Source: BOG-931 sp963761525 (GTDB lineage: Bacteria > Pseudomonadota > Alphaproteobacteria > Rhizobiales > Xanthobacteraceae). From it: a stretch of 64,000 bases of DNA. This document shows, piece by piece, positions 18,218 through 25,876 of this stretch. Below the pieces are notes generated by a model. The model made no database searches. It saw only the letters and a list, made by a program, of their open reading frames with translations, and was not told where the DNA came from. Each line of letters opens with the position of its first letter. The first letter of the stretch is position 1. Location: assembly GCA_963761525.1 (NCBI GenBank), contig CAVXHG010000002.1, forward strand, positions 186,001-250,000. The letters run 5' to 3'. Both the position numbers and the translations under genes were made by a program.

Positions 18218-19213
18218 TCATTCCCGCGTAAGCGGGAAGGTGGATTCACCTCGAAGTGCACAGTTGGGAAAGGTCTCGACGGGGTGAGTAAGACATTTTG
18301 CGGGGTGTTGTTGTAGGCGGCGATGAGGGCCTGGAACCGTCTTGCGGAAGGGTTGCCAGGTCGGTCTTGCGCGGATGAAGCGGCGAATACGGCCAATGGC
18401 GTTCTCGATGCCGCCCTTTTGCCATGGCGCATGCGGGTCACAGAAGAAGGTCTGCAAAGCCAGGCGATGAAGCGCGCGATGACGGGCGAATTCGGTGCCG
18501 TTGTCGAAGGTAATGGATCGGCGCAGCTCCTGGGGCACGGTTGCAAACAAGCGCAGCAGATGACGAGCGATGCGCTTTGCGGCTTTGTTGACCGGCCTTG
18601 AAGCCAGCACGATGCGGGAGTGGCGTTCGTGAAGGGTGAGGACGGCCTGGCCGTATCTGGCGAACAGCATCAGGTCGGCTTCCCAGTGGCCTGGGGTCTT
18701 GCGATCGGCGGCGTCGGCCGGTCTTTCGGCCAAGGAAATACGGCCTTTAATGAAGGTGGTGGAGCTGCCGCCACGGCGTCCGCGAAAGCCGCGCTTGCTC
18801 TTGCCGCGTGGCAGATAGTGCCGCCAGCGATAGTCTTTGCTGCGGGCGATCTGGGCGTAGATGAAACGATAGATACTCTCGTAGCTGATCACTTTGCGGC
18901 CCCGCTCGCGGCCAAGCCGGCCGGCAACCTGTTCCGGCGACCAGCCTCGGCGCAGGCCCTCAAGCACGGTGCGGCGCAGGCCGGGATCGCGTTCGAGGCG
19001 AGACCCCGCCCAGCGTCGCGCCCTGGTCTGCTGCTGAGCGTAACTGGCCCGGTAGCCGACCTCGCGACTGCCATTGCGCTTCAGCTCTCGAGAGATCGTC
19101 GATGGCGAGCGATCCAGAGCTGCCGCCATTTGCCGGATCGATCGCCCCTCGGCTTGAAGTCGGGCAATCTCGCACCGCTGATCCAACGATAGCTGCTGGT
19201 ACTTGCACCCCAT
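18218..19213 (-). pseudogene. IS30-family transposase with a scrambled C-terminal segment
   Basis: A 331-codon frame with the IS30 layout: N-terminal helix-turn-helix (LSLDQRCEIARLQAEG, then PSTISRELKRN), a central region, and the DDE core with GHWEADL, ITFDNGTEF and KGGIENAIGRIRRF. After RIRRF the frame is wrong for about 25 residues. Expected pieces appear in the other frames (PRKTDLATLPQ, then FQALIAAYNNTP) before KCL returns in the original frame. Three single-base losses near 18375, 18338 and 18300 explain this and cancel out. The last codons and stop lie outside the element, in the interrupted repeat. Confidence 0.85.
18221..18238. repeat. left half of a palindromic repeat split by the IS30 element
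   Basis: TTCCCGC/GCGGGAA form a hairpin with loop GTAA. This is the 'ATTCCCGCGAAAGCGGGAAT' unit seen intact at 61721-61740. Its continuation is found on the other side of the insertion at 19258. Confidence 0.75.
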
Positions 19214-19257
19214 CGCAACACCCCCCTAAGAAGTCTTGCACTTCGTTTGTGAAGTCA
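18239..19257 (-). mobile_element. IS30-family insertion sequence
   Basis: An element of about 1.02 kb. Imperfect terminal inverted repeats are visible: the left end has TTCACCTCGAAGTGCA (18245-18260) and the right end, reverse-complemented, has TTCACAAACGAAGTGCA. Both ends are flanked by GGGAA (18234-18238 and 19258-19262), which would be a 5-bp target duplication. Removing the element and one GGGAA rebuilds a continuous palindromic repeat like the one at 61721-61786. It holds a single gene, a transposase with a damaged C-terminal region. Confidence 0.8.
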
Positions 19258-19324
19258 GGGAATCCAAATTCTTGCGCTGGGTCCCCGCTAGAGTTTACCC
19301 CCGACTGCGATCGGGGGCGGGGAC
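19258..19324. repeat. right half of the split palindromic repeat
   Basis: The stretch begins GGGAATCC and continues to CTGGGTCCCCGC, the usual second half of the repeat. GTCCCCG and CGGGGAC enclose a nested hairpin CCCCCGA/TCGGGGG. It matches the second half of the copy at 61768-61786 apart from the nested insertion. Confidence 0.7.
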
Positions 19325-19335
19325 GAACGGAGTCT

Positions 19336-19434
19336 TCAAAGCCAGATGGTTTTGAAGGCGGCGTAAGCCGACATCGCGAAAAGCGCGGCCGCGCCGATAT
19401 AAAACACGTAGAACTGAAATCTCGTCTCAATCAC
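19336..19434 (-). CDS. possible 32-residue single-helix membrane microprotein
   Basis: A GTG-initiated frame encodes 32 residues. MIETRFQF is followed by a hydrophobic stretch (FYIGAAALFAMSAYAAF) and a short KTIWL tail, a plausible single membrane helix. GAGGGG lies upstream at a workable distance. It sits in the gap between the IS30 element and the nuclease gene and does not overlap another gene. Composition is membrane-like rather than random, but no family is recognised and the frame could be fortuitous. Confidence 0.35.
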   Translation of the reverse strand: MIETRFQFYVFYIGAAALFAMSAYAAFKTIWL

Positions 19435-19539
19435 GACTAACGCCCCTCACGCAACAAACAGCCCAGCTAAACTTTAGTTGTTGGAGTCGGCGCTGTCACG
19501 CGCGGATGGTGGCGTGACAGCGCTGCGGGCAGCGGCATT

Positions 19540-20109
19540 TTATCCGCACCACGTGCCGCGTTTGCCGCCGCCGTATGCCCGGGCGAAGCCGCCAGTAAGC
19601 AGCGCTGCCGAGACATCCGCGGTGCTGCGCGTGGCGACGGCGGCATCGACGCGGCCGCCATACTTGTCGATGCCGACCTGAGACAATCGCACATCGCCTT
19701 GCGCCAGGATCGTTTGCAGCGCTGAGCGCGCAGCTTCGGCTTTTGTCAGTTCGTCGCCGCAACGGGCATGCAGCTCGGCGGCATCGATGCCGCGCAGCCG
19801 CACCTTGGTATCGACGTCGAGGCCGGGCCAGACCCGCACCCGGGCCTCGAAGGTATCGCCGTCGATGATCCGGACGACCTCAGCGGGATAGCTGATGCTC
19901 GAATCGAAACGCGGCGCGGGTGCGGCTCCCGGTAAGGCCGTTTCCGGTGGTTCATAGGACGCAGTCGCCATCGTGCCGGCCCCGCGCGGCCACCACGACG
20001 AATGGATCGCTGTTCCGGCGAGAAGTCCGAGCGCAAAGGCCGTCCAGGCCACCGGCAACAGGTTGCGGTGGTGAGACGATGCGAAAGTCGAAAACGGCAG
20101 CTGCCGCAT
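19540..20109 (-). CDS. membrane-anchored staphylococcal nuclease-like protein
   Basis: A 189-residue protein with one N-terminal membrane/signal segment (LLPVAWTAFALGLLAGTAI near residue 20) and a thermonuclease (SNc) domain. The core pattern VVRIIDGDTFEARVRVWPG is followed by VRLRGIDAAELHARC, keeping the metal-binding Asp and the active-site-region Arg. The start MRQLPFSTF is chosen over a longer frame that would run into the AT-rich upstream DNA. The C-terminus ends shortly after YGGGKRGTWC. Alphaproteobacteria often have such orphan exported nucleases. Substrate unknown. Confidence 0.8.
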   Translation of the reverse strand: MRQLPFSTFASSHHRNLLPVAWTAFALGLLAGTAIHSSWWPRGAGTMATASYEPPETALPGAAPAPRFDSSISYPAEVVRIIDGDTFEARVRVWPGLDVDTKVRLRGIDAAELHARCGDELTKAEAARSALQTILAQGDVRLSQVGIDKYGGRVDAAVATRSTADVSAALLTGGFARAYGGGKRGTWCG

Positions 20110-20218
20110 GGCCGGTTGCGCGCACGGAGAATCAGGCGTCAATATAGGATTATATTCGCAATTATATACTTGACTTAGCAGTCTCCGAGGGGTAGAAAAA
20201 TCCTCAACGGAGACAACG

Positions 20219-21144
20219 ATGTCCGACCTTTTAGCCCCCGAATTCACGAACGAGGAAGCCGCGATTGCTCATTTAGAGGCTTCCCGGTGGCCGAATGAGG
20301 TATCTGTCCTAAGTGCGGTTCTTTCGAGGTTCACCGCATGGCCGGTAAGACCCAAGCGGGCTATTTCCTCTGCAACGATTGCCGGGAGAAATTCACATGC
20401 CGCACCGGCACGGTGATGGAGCGGTCGCATATCCCGATCACAAGTGGCTGCTGGCGATACACCTCATGTCGGCCAGCAAAAAAGGCATGTCGGCGCATCA
20501 GCTGCACCGGATGCTCGGCGTCACTTACAAATCAGCGTGGTTTCTTGCGCATCGCATCCGTGAAGCGATGAAGGAGACTAACCGGCCCGCTGGGCGGCGC
20601 AGGCAAATCCGTGCAGGCGGACGAGACCTATTACGGAAACACCTCAAAGCGCGGCAAGGGCTATCGCAAAGGCCACCGTCACAAGCAGCAAGTGGTCGCG
20701 ATTGTAGAGCCGAAAGGCCAAGTCCGCGCGATGCACGTCGCTGTGCAAGGCTGACTCCGTACGCAGAATTTCTCGTGACCAATGCGCATCGCAGTCGGAA
20801 CTGCACACTGATGAAAGCCGCCTTTACGATCGGGTTGGCAAAGAGTTTGCCGCACATAAGACCGTTGAACACGGTCGCGCGGCAGCGAAGGCTTCTATGT
20901 TGGCAAAGACGGCCAAACAACAAACGCGGTCGAAAACTTTTTCGGCACGTTCAAGCGCGGAATGAAGGGCACCTATCACAAGTGCGAACCGCAGCACCTC
21001 GCTCGTTACATCGCCGAATTTGAATTTCGTTACAATCGACGTTCAGGTCTGGGCTTCAACGATAAAATGCGCGCAGAGGCCCTTTTGAAAGGGGTTGAGG
21101 GGAAGCGCCTCGAATACCGGATACCTCGTCCGGATCAGGAATAG
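20219..21144 (+). pseudogene. decayed IS1595-family transposase
   Basis: Pieces of one transposase lie in order but in changing frames: MSDLLAPEFTNEEAAIAHLE, the zinc-ribbon CPKCGSFEVHRMAGKTQ and CNDCREKF (20300-20400), HKWLLAIHLMSASKKG and LHRMLGVTYKSAWFLAHRIR (20440-20560), then VQADETYYGN with the first catalytic Asp, LHTDESRLYDRVGKEF, and finally ENFFGTFKRGMKGTYHKC to the end. At least six frame changes separate them, so the element is dead. A hairpin (GTCTCCG/CGGAGAC, 20181-20214) lies just upstream. Terminal repeats were not identified. Confidence 0.85.
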
Positions 21145-21208
21145 GAAGCAGGGGGCTAAACGGTTTTTGGTTTGGCGGAAGCGCCGCGCTTCGCGGGGAC
21201 TTTTAGAT

Positions 21209-21325
21209 TTATTTGCGCTTAGGCTTCCCAAGCTTCATTTCCGAATGAGGCTTGGGCGGCGCTTTTATTAGATTGTTGAGTACCCGTTTGAATTCGGGAT
21301 CATTCGTCGGGTTGTTTTTGATCAT
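21209..21325 (-). CDS. small hypothetical protein with KPHSEMKLGK tail
   Basis: Up to 60 codons are open. The shorter form from MIKNNPTND gives 38 residues: a helix (PEFKRVLNNLIKAPP) followed by the basic tail KPHSEMKLGKPKRK. Small proteins with 'PPKPHxxMKxGK' tails are frequent next to mobile DNA in proteobacteria, which fits its place beside the dead IS1595 element. No clear ribosome binding site is visible. Function unknown. Confidence 0.4.
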   Translation of the reverse strand: MIKNNPTNDPEFKRVLNNLIKAPPKPHSEMKLGKPKRK

Positions 21326-21411
21326 GCTGAATATGTTCGCCAGCGCCAAAAGCGTCTCGGTCGCGCAGATCACCATATCACAGATTTGCAATCGATCCTC
21401 AGCGCACAGTC

Positions 21412-22088
21412 TTGATCAGAAATACACCTACCGGGCTGATCATGATCCGGTAAGCGGCAAGTACATTCACAAAATCGTATTTGGCCAGAATTTCTCGGAT
21501 GATGTTGCCTGCATCATGTTCGATGCCGTGAACAACTTGCGCGCCAGCTTGGATCAAATGACTACGCTGTCGCCATGCGGCACAATCCCACCGAGACGCG
21601 GAAAACTTCGCTCCCTTCCCCTTCGCCAGTGATTTGATCCAATGGCCTAATAGGATACGCGGCCTCAAAAATGATATCCCGCCGGAAGTTGGCGCGGTTT
21701 TTGAAGACTTCAAGCCATACAAGGGAGGGAATAATCTTCTTTGGGCTCTCAACAAGCTTGCCAATATCAAGAAGCACGCGATCCTGGTGCCAACCGCGTT
21801 TGGCGGGGCCATGATTTCCGTCCCCCTCAAACTTTCCGAGGAAGGCGGTTTTGAGTTCGCCAACGGGCCACCCTTCTTTACTGGCCGCTACGAGATCGAA
21901 TTGTTTCATCTATCCACCCTGAGCCCCACCCTGAGGTAAACGTCGCCCCGACAATAGTTATCCGCCATCCGGAACAGATTATTGATGGCAAGTCGCCGGT
22001 TCCTCTCATCCAAATGATGAGGGTCGAAGTTGGTATGGTTTTCGCCAGAGCCGAGGGGGTCTGTGAGAGCTCGGTCGGACTGAATTAG
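21412..22088 (+). pseudogene. multiply frameshifted uncharacterised gene
   Basis: Joined across frames, the plus strand encodes one protein: YTYRADHDPVSGKYIHKI, then DAVNNLRASLDQMT, YAVAMRHNPTETRK, FAPFPFASDLIQWPN, DFKPYKGGNNLLWALNKL, HAILVPTAFGG, and a C-terminal part RHPEQIIDGKSPVPLIQMM ending at 22088. This order (NLRSALDH-like motif, then PYKGGN..LW.L, then KH..LVP) matches a widespread family of uncharacterised bacterial proteins. Three frameshifts, near 21560, 21600 and 21915, and a missing N-terminus mark it as a pseudogene. Confidence 0.6.
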
Positions 22089-22294
22089 AAGTATAATCGC
22101 CCTTCATGGGCCAACCTTTCTAGGTCGGCATTCCTATACTTTCCTTAGCTAGAGCTTCGGCCTGTCACGCAAATAGGAATAAATAGGCAGAATGTGGCTA
22201 ATATATATAAGATTATATTCTAATAATAGGAAAAAGAGCAATAACTGTTTGCAATAACTGTTGAAGGGCCGCGCGGCTAGAACGGCGGAAAACC
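22089..22294. other. AT-rich intergenic stretch
   Basis: About 200 bases with a marked AT-rich core (around 22195-22240), unlike the rest of the window. No gene or hairpin terminator is evident. It marks the right edge of the accessory region. Confidence 0.4.
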
Positions 22295-22516
22295 CTAGAA
22301 ATCAGAGGCCAAACCGTCCTTTTCCCAGTCACCGTACCGGGTCGGATCGAGGCCGCCGCGTCCGCCTTGCTCCTTGGCCGTTTCATTCTTTTGCCGCTCG
22401 TGCTCGGCGCGGCGGGCGGCGGCTTCGGCGAGCGCGCGTTCTGCCTCCGGCGTTAGCGGGCGATTTGCGGGGGGCGGCGTTTGCGCTTTTGAGTCTTTTT
22501 GCGGATCGGTTGGCAT
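22295..22516 (-). CDS. DUF1674 / SdhAF4-like succinate dehydrogenase assembly factor
   Basis: A 73-residue protein. The N-terminal 45 residues are charged and Ala-rich. The C-terminus GGLDPTRYGDWEKDGLASDF is the DUF1674 signature shared with mitochondrial SDHAF4, which protects flavinylated SdhA before complex II is built. The sdh genes are not in this window, so the gene is an orphan here. Function is transferred from the family; the length is typical for bacterial members. Confidence 0.88.
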   Translation of the reverse strand: MPTDPQKDSKAQTPPPANRPLTPEAERALAEAAARRAEHERQKNETAKEQGGRGGLDPTRYGDWEKDGLASDF

Positions 22517-22557
22517 TGCCCCTGACTTGGCTTAGCCGTGCGCGTACTGCAAGAGCA

Positions 22558-22598
22558 GTCATTCCGGGGACGACGCGAAGCTGCGAGCCCCGAATGAC
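22558..22598. repeat. palindromic intergenic repeat
   Basis: GTCATTCCGGGG at the left and CCCCGAATGAC at the right form a hairpin with a central GACGCGAAGCTGCGAG. It lies between the divergent DUF1674 and rsmB genes. It is one of several unrelated palindrome families in this window. Confidence 0.65.
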
Positions 22599-22615
22599 AG
22601 AAAGAGCCCAGGCCA

Positions 22616-23974
22616 TTGAAGTCTCCCCATAAGACGAAATCCTCCTCAAATGAAGAAACGCCCGACCCGCCCGGCCTCGCGGTGCGGCGCATCGCGGCCG
22701 AGATCATCGAGGGCGTATTGCGCCGGAACCGTGCGCTCGATGAGTTGCTCGATAGCGGCGAAGACGGCGCGGCGCTGACCGCGTTGCCGGATCGCGACCG
22801 TGCGTTGACGCGGGCGCTGGTCGCGGTCGTGCTGCGCCGCCTCGGCACCGTGCGTCATCTGCTTGAACAGTTTCTCGATCGCGGGCTGCCGCCGAAAGCG
22901 CCGCGGCTCGAAACCGCACTGGTGCTCGGCGCCGCGCAGATTTTGTTTCTCGACGTGCCGGATCACGCTGCCGTGGATCTCTCGGTGCGGCTCGCGCAGG
23001 AAGATCGCCCGTCCTCGCACTTTCCCGGGCTGGTCAATGCCGTGCTCCGGCGCATGGCTCGCGAAGGCAAGGAGCTGCTCTCGGCGCTCGATACTGTGAT
23101 GCTCGATACGCCGCCGTGGCTGATGCAGCGCTGGATCGCGGCCTACGGCGAAGCAACCGCGCGCGATATCGCCGCCGCCAACGGCCGCGAGCCGGCGCTC
23201 GACCTCTCGGTCAAGAGCGATGCGCCGCAATGGGCGGAAAAGCTCGGCGGCTTCGTGCTGCCGACCGGCAGCGTGCGGGCGGTCGTGCACGGCGCGGTAA
23301 CGGCGCTGCCGGGTTTTGATGAAGGCGCGTGGTGGGTGCAGGACGCCGCGGCGGCACTGCCGGCGCGGTTGCTGGGCGATGTCGCCGGCCGTCGCGTCGC
23401 CGATCTTTGCGCCGCGCCCGGCGGCAAGACGGCGCAGCTTGCCGCCGCCGGTGCCCACGTCACCGCGGTCGATCGCTCGGCGCAACGGCTCAAGCGCCTG
23501 CGCGAAAACCTCACGCGCTTGTCGCTCGACGCCGAAGTCGTCTGCGCCGATGCCGCCGTCTGGGAGGCTGCGCCGTTCGACGCCGTTCTGGTCGACGCGC
23601 CTTGCTCGTCGACCGGCACCATCCGGCGCCATCCCGACGTGGCGTGGCTCAAGCGCCCCGCCGATATTTTGAAGCTTGCCGCCCTGCAACGCCGGTTACT
23701 CGAGCGCGCCGTGGCGTTAACCAAATCCGGTGGCACCATCGTTTATTGCACCTGTTCGCTGGAGCCTGAGGAGGGCGCCGCCGTCGTCGCTGAGCTTCTG
23801 GCGCACGATCCGGGCGTGCGCCGCATGCCGCTGACGCCCGCGGATGTGTTCGGCGAATCGGCCTTGATCGGCGCGGACGGCGATTTGCGCACCCTGCCGT
23901 ACCATCTGCCGAATAGTGATTCGCGCCTTGCCGGGCTCGACGGCTTCTACGCCGCACGGCTGGAAAAGCGGTAA
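22616..23974 (+). CDS. rsmB: 16S rRNA (cytosine967-C5)-methyltransferase
   Basis: A 452-residue two-domain protein: an N-terminal NusB-like RNA-binding domain (residues 20-150, including RNRALDELLD and VLGAAQILFLDVPDHAAVD) and a C-terminal SAM methyltransferase domain. The SAM motif DLCAAPGGKTAQLAAAG lies near residue 262. The catalytic cysteines are in DAPCSSTG (motif IV) and TCSLEPEEG (motif VI). The start is probably TTG just before KSPHKTK. Upstream of a heparinase-like gene and purH, a neighbourhood common in Hyphomicrobiales. Confidence 0.95.
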   Translation: MKSPHKTKSSSNEETPDPPGLAVRRIAAEIIEGVLRRNRALDELLDSGEDGAALTALPDRDRALTRALVAVVLRRLGTVRHLLEQFLDRGLPPKAPRLETALVLGAAQILFLDVPDHAAVDLSVRLAQEDRPSSHFPGLVNAVLRRMAREGKELLSALDTVMLDTPPWLMQRWIAAYGEATARDIAAANGREPALDLSVKSDAPQWAEKLGGFVLPTGSVRAVVHGAVTALPGFDEGAWWVQDAAAALPARLLGDVAGRRVADLCAAPGGKTAQLAAAGAHVTAVDRSAQRLKRLRENLTRLSLDAEVVCADAAVWEAAPFDAVLVDAPCSSTGTIRRHPDVAWLKRPADILKLAALQRRLLERAVALTKSGGTIVYCTCSLEPEEGAAVVAELLAHDPGVRRMPLTPADVFGESALIGADGDLRTLPYHLPNSDSRLAGLDGFYAARLEKR

Positions 23975-24056
23975 AACCGCGCATCCTGACGGTTATTTGG
24001 TCGGTCGAACCACCTTCCGTTATGTTGCGACTTAACAAGGAGGGGCGATCGCGCCG

Positions 24057-25823
24057 ATGTCAGGCGTTTCAGTTGCGAGCAACGCCAAGTTGTCCTGGCT
24101 GCTTTTGCGCGGCGGGGTTCGGCATGCCGTTGGCAGGCTCAATGGCCATCCGGTGCTGCGGTGGCCGCTGCCCACGCTGAAATCCGACCGCCTTCTCATT
24201 GCGCCACAGGATTTGCGTACGGCCGATGCGACCCGCGCCACGGAAATCTATTCCGGCCGCTTCACCTTCGCCGGCAAGGTCGTCATCTGCGACGGCCGCT
24301 CGATCTTCGAAATGGAGCCGCCCTCGGACGAGTGGTGCGCCTCGCTGCTCGGTTTCGGCTGGCTGTGCCATTTGCGGGCCGCCGATTCCGCGATCTCGCG
24401 CGCCAATGCGCGCGTCCTGGTCGACGAGTGGATCAATCTGCAAGGTTCATGGCACCCGATCGGCTGGCGGCCCGACGTGCTGTCGCGGCGGATCATTTCA
24501 TGGCTGACCCAGGCCACCCTGGTGCTGCAGGATGCCGATGCGCGGTTCTATCACCGCTTTGTGCGCAGCCTGGTGCGGCAGGTTCGCTATCTCCGCCACA
24601 CCGCGCGCGACGCGCGGGGCGTTGCCAGCCTGCAGGCCGTGATTGCGCTGAACTATGCGTCGCTCTGCATCGCCGGCCAATCGCGGCACGTCAAATCCGC
24701 GACCGAACGTTTGCGCGTCGAGTTGCAGCGGCAAATCCTGTCCGACGGCGGTCATGCCGGGCGCGATCCGGGCGCCATCATCGATATCTTGCTGGAATTG
24801 CTGCCGCTCAGCCAGGTGTTCGCTTCGCGTAACATCGCGCCGCCGCCCGCACTGCTGAACGCAGTCGACCGCATGATGCCGATGCTGCGCTTCTTTCGCC
24901 ATTCCGACGGCACGTTCGCCCATTTCAACGGCATGGGCGCGACCCCGATCGAGCAATTGATGACGTTGCTGGGCTATGACGAAACCCACGGCGCGCCGCT
25001 GTCGAACGCGCCGTATTCCGCTTACCAGCGGATCGAGGCCAATGGCGGCGTGCTGATCATGGATACCGGCGGCGCACCGCCGATCGAGCTGAGTCTCGAG
25101 GCTCATGCCGGCTGCCTGTCGTTCGAGTTTTCGACGCCGAAGCACAGTCCGCTGGTGGTGAATTGCGGCATGCCGCCTGCGGGCCGCGACGACTGGCTGC
25201 ACTTTGCCCGCTCAACTGCGGCGCACTCGACGGTGACATTCAACGACGCCTCGTCGGCGCGCTTTGTCGAGAGCGCGGCATTCCGCCGTGTGCTGGGCGG
25301 TGCGCCGATGCGCGACGGCCCGAACCATATCACCATCACGCGCGAGGAACGCGGAGACGGCACCATGCTGCGCGCCACCCATGACGGTTATGCCGACCGC
25401 TACGACATTATCCATGAACGGACCGTGATGCTGTCGAGCGACGGCAACAAGCTTGAAGGCGAAGACGTATTCGCCGGTGCAAGAGACGAGCGAACCCGCG
25501 GCAAGCTCGATGCCTACGTCGTCCGCTTCCACCTTCACCCCTCCGTGCGGGCGTCGCGGCTCACCGACGGCCATGGCGTCATGCTGATGACCGCAAGCAG
25601 GGACGTTTGGACGTTCAGCGCTCCCGGGCAACGGGTGGAACTCGAAGACAGCGTGTTTCTGGGCAGCAGCGAAGGACCGCGCCGCACCGCGCAGATCATT
25701 ATCCGCGGCAATGCACGGACCACGCCGCGCGTGGTGTGGACTTTCCAGCATACCGGTGCTTCGAGCGTGACGGCGGCGACCCGACAGCGCGTCCGCGTTG
25801 ACGAGCCCCGGCTGCCGCTGTGA
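24057..25823 (+). CDS. heparinase II/III family protein
   Basis: A 588-residue protein with an N-terminal alpha-helical toroid-like region and a C-terminal heparinase II/III-like beta domain. Recognisable blocks are ISWLTQATLVL near residue 150, DGGHAGRDPGAIIDILLELL near residue 232, HFNGMG and the start of the second domain at GGVLIMDTGGAPP. HAGCLSFEFS and HSTVTFNDASS follow. Family members cleave uronic-acid polysaccharides by beta-elimination, but this bacterial branch is not characterised and no signal peptide is seen. Linked to rsmB and purH, a conserved but functionally unexplained arrangement. Confidence 0.85.
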   Translation: MSGVSVASNAKLSWLLLRGGVRHAVGRLNGHPVLRWPLPTLKSDRLLIAPQDLRTADATRATEIYSGRFTFAGKVVICDGRSIFEMEPPSDEWCASLLGFGWLCHLRAADSAISRANARVLVDEWINLQGSWHPIGWRPDVLSRRIISWLTQATLVLQDADARFYHRFVRSLVRQVRYLRHTARDARGVASLQAVIALNYASLCIAGQSRHVKSATERLRVELQRQILSDGGHAGRDPGAIIDILLELLPLSQVFASRNIAPPPALLNAVDRMMPMLRFFRHSDGTFAHFNGMGATPIEQLMTLLGYDETHGAPLSNAPYSAYQRIEANGGVLIMDTGGAPPIELSLEAHAGCLSFEFSTPKHSPLVVNCGMPPAGRDDWLHFARSTAAHSTVTFNDASSARFVESAAFRRVLGGAPMRDGPNHITITREERGDGTMLRATHDGYADRYDIIHERTVMLSSDGNKLEGEDVFAGARDERTRGKLDAYVVRFHLHPSVRASRLTDGHGVMLMTASRDVWTFSAPGQRVELEDSVFLGSSEGPRRTAQIIIRGNARTTPRVVWTFQHTGASSVTAATRQRVRVDEPRLPL

Positions 25824-25876
25824 ATTTGCCATCCTTCTGCGTTGCACTTCGCAGGAGAGGATGAAAGAAAAGCCGC

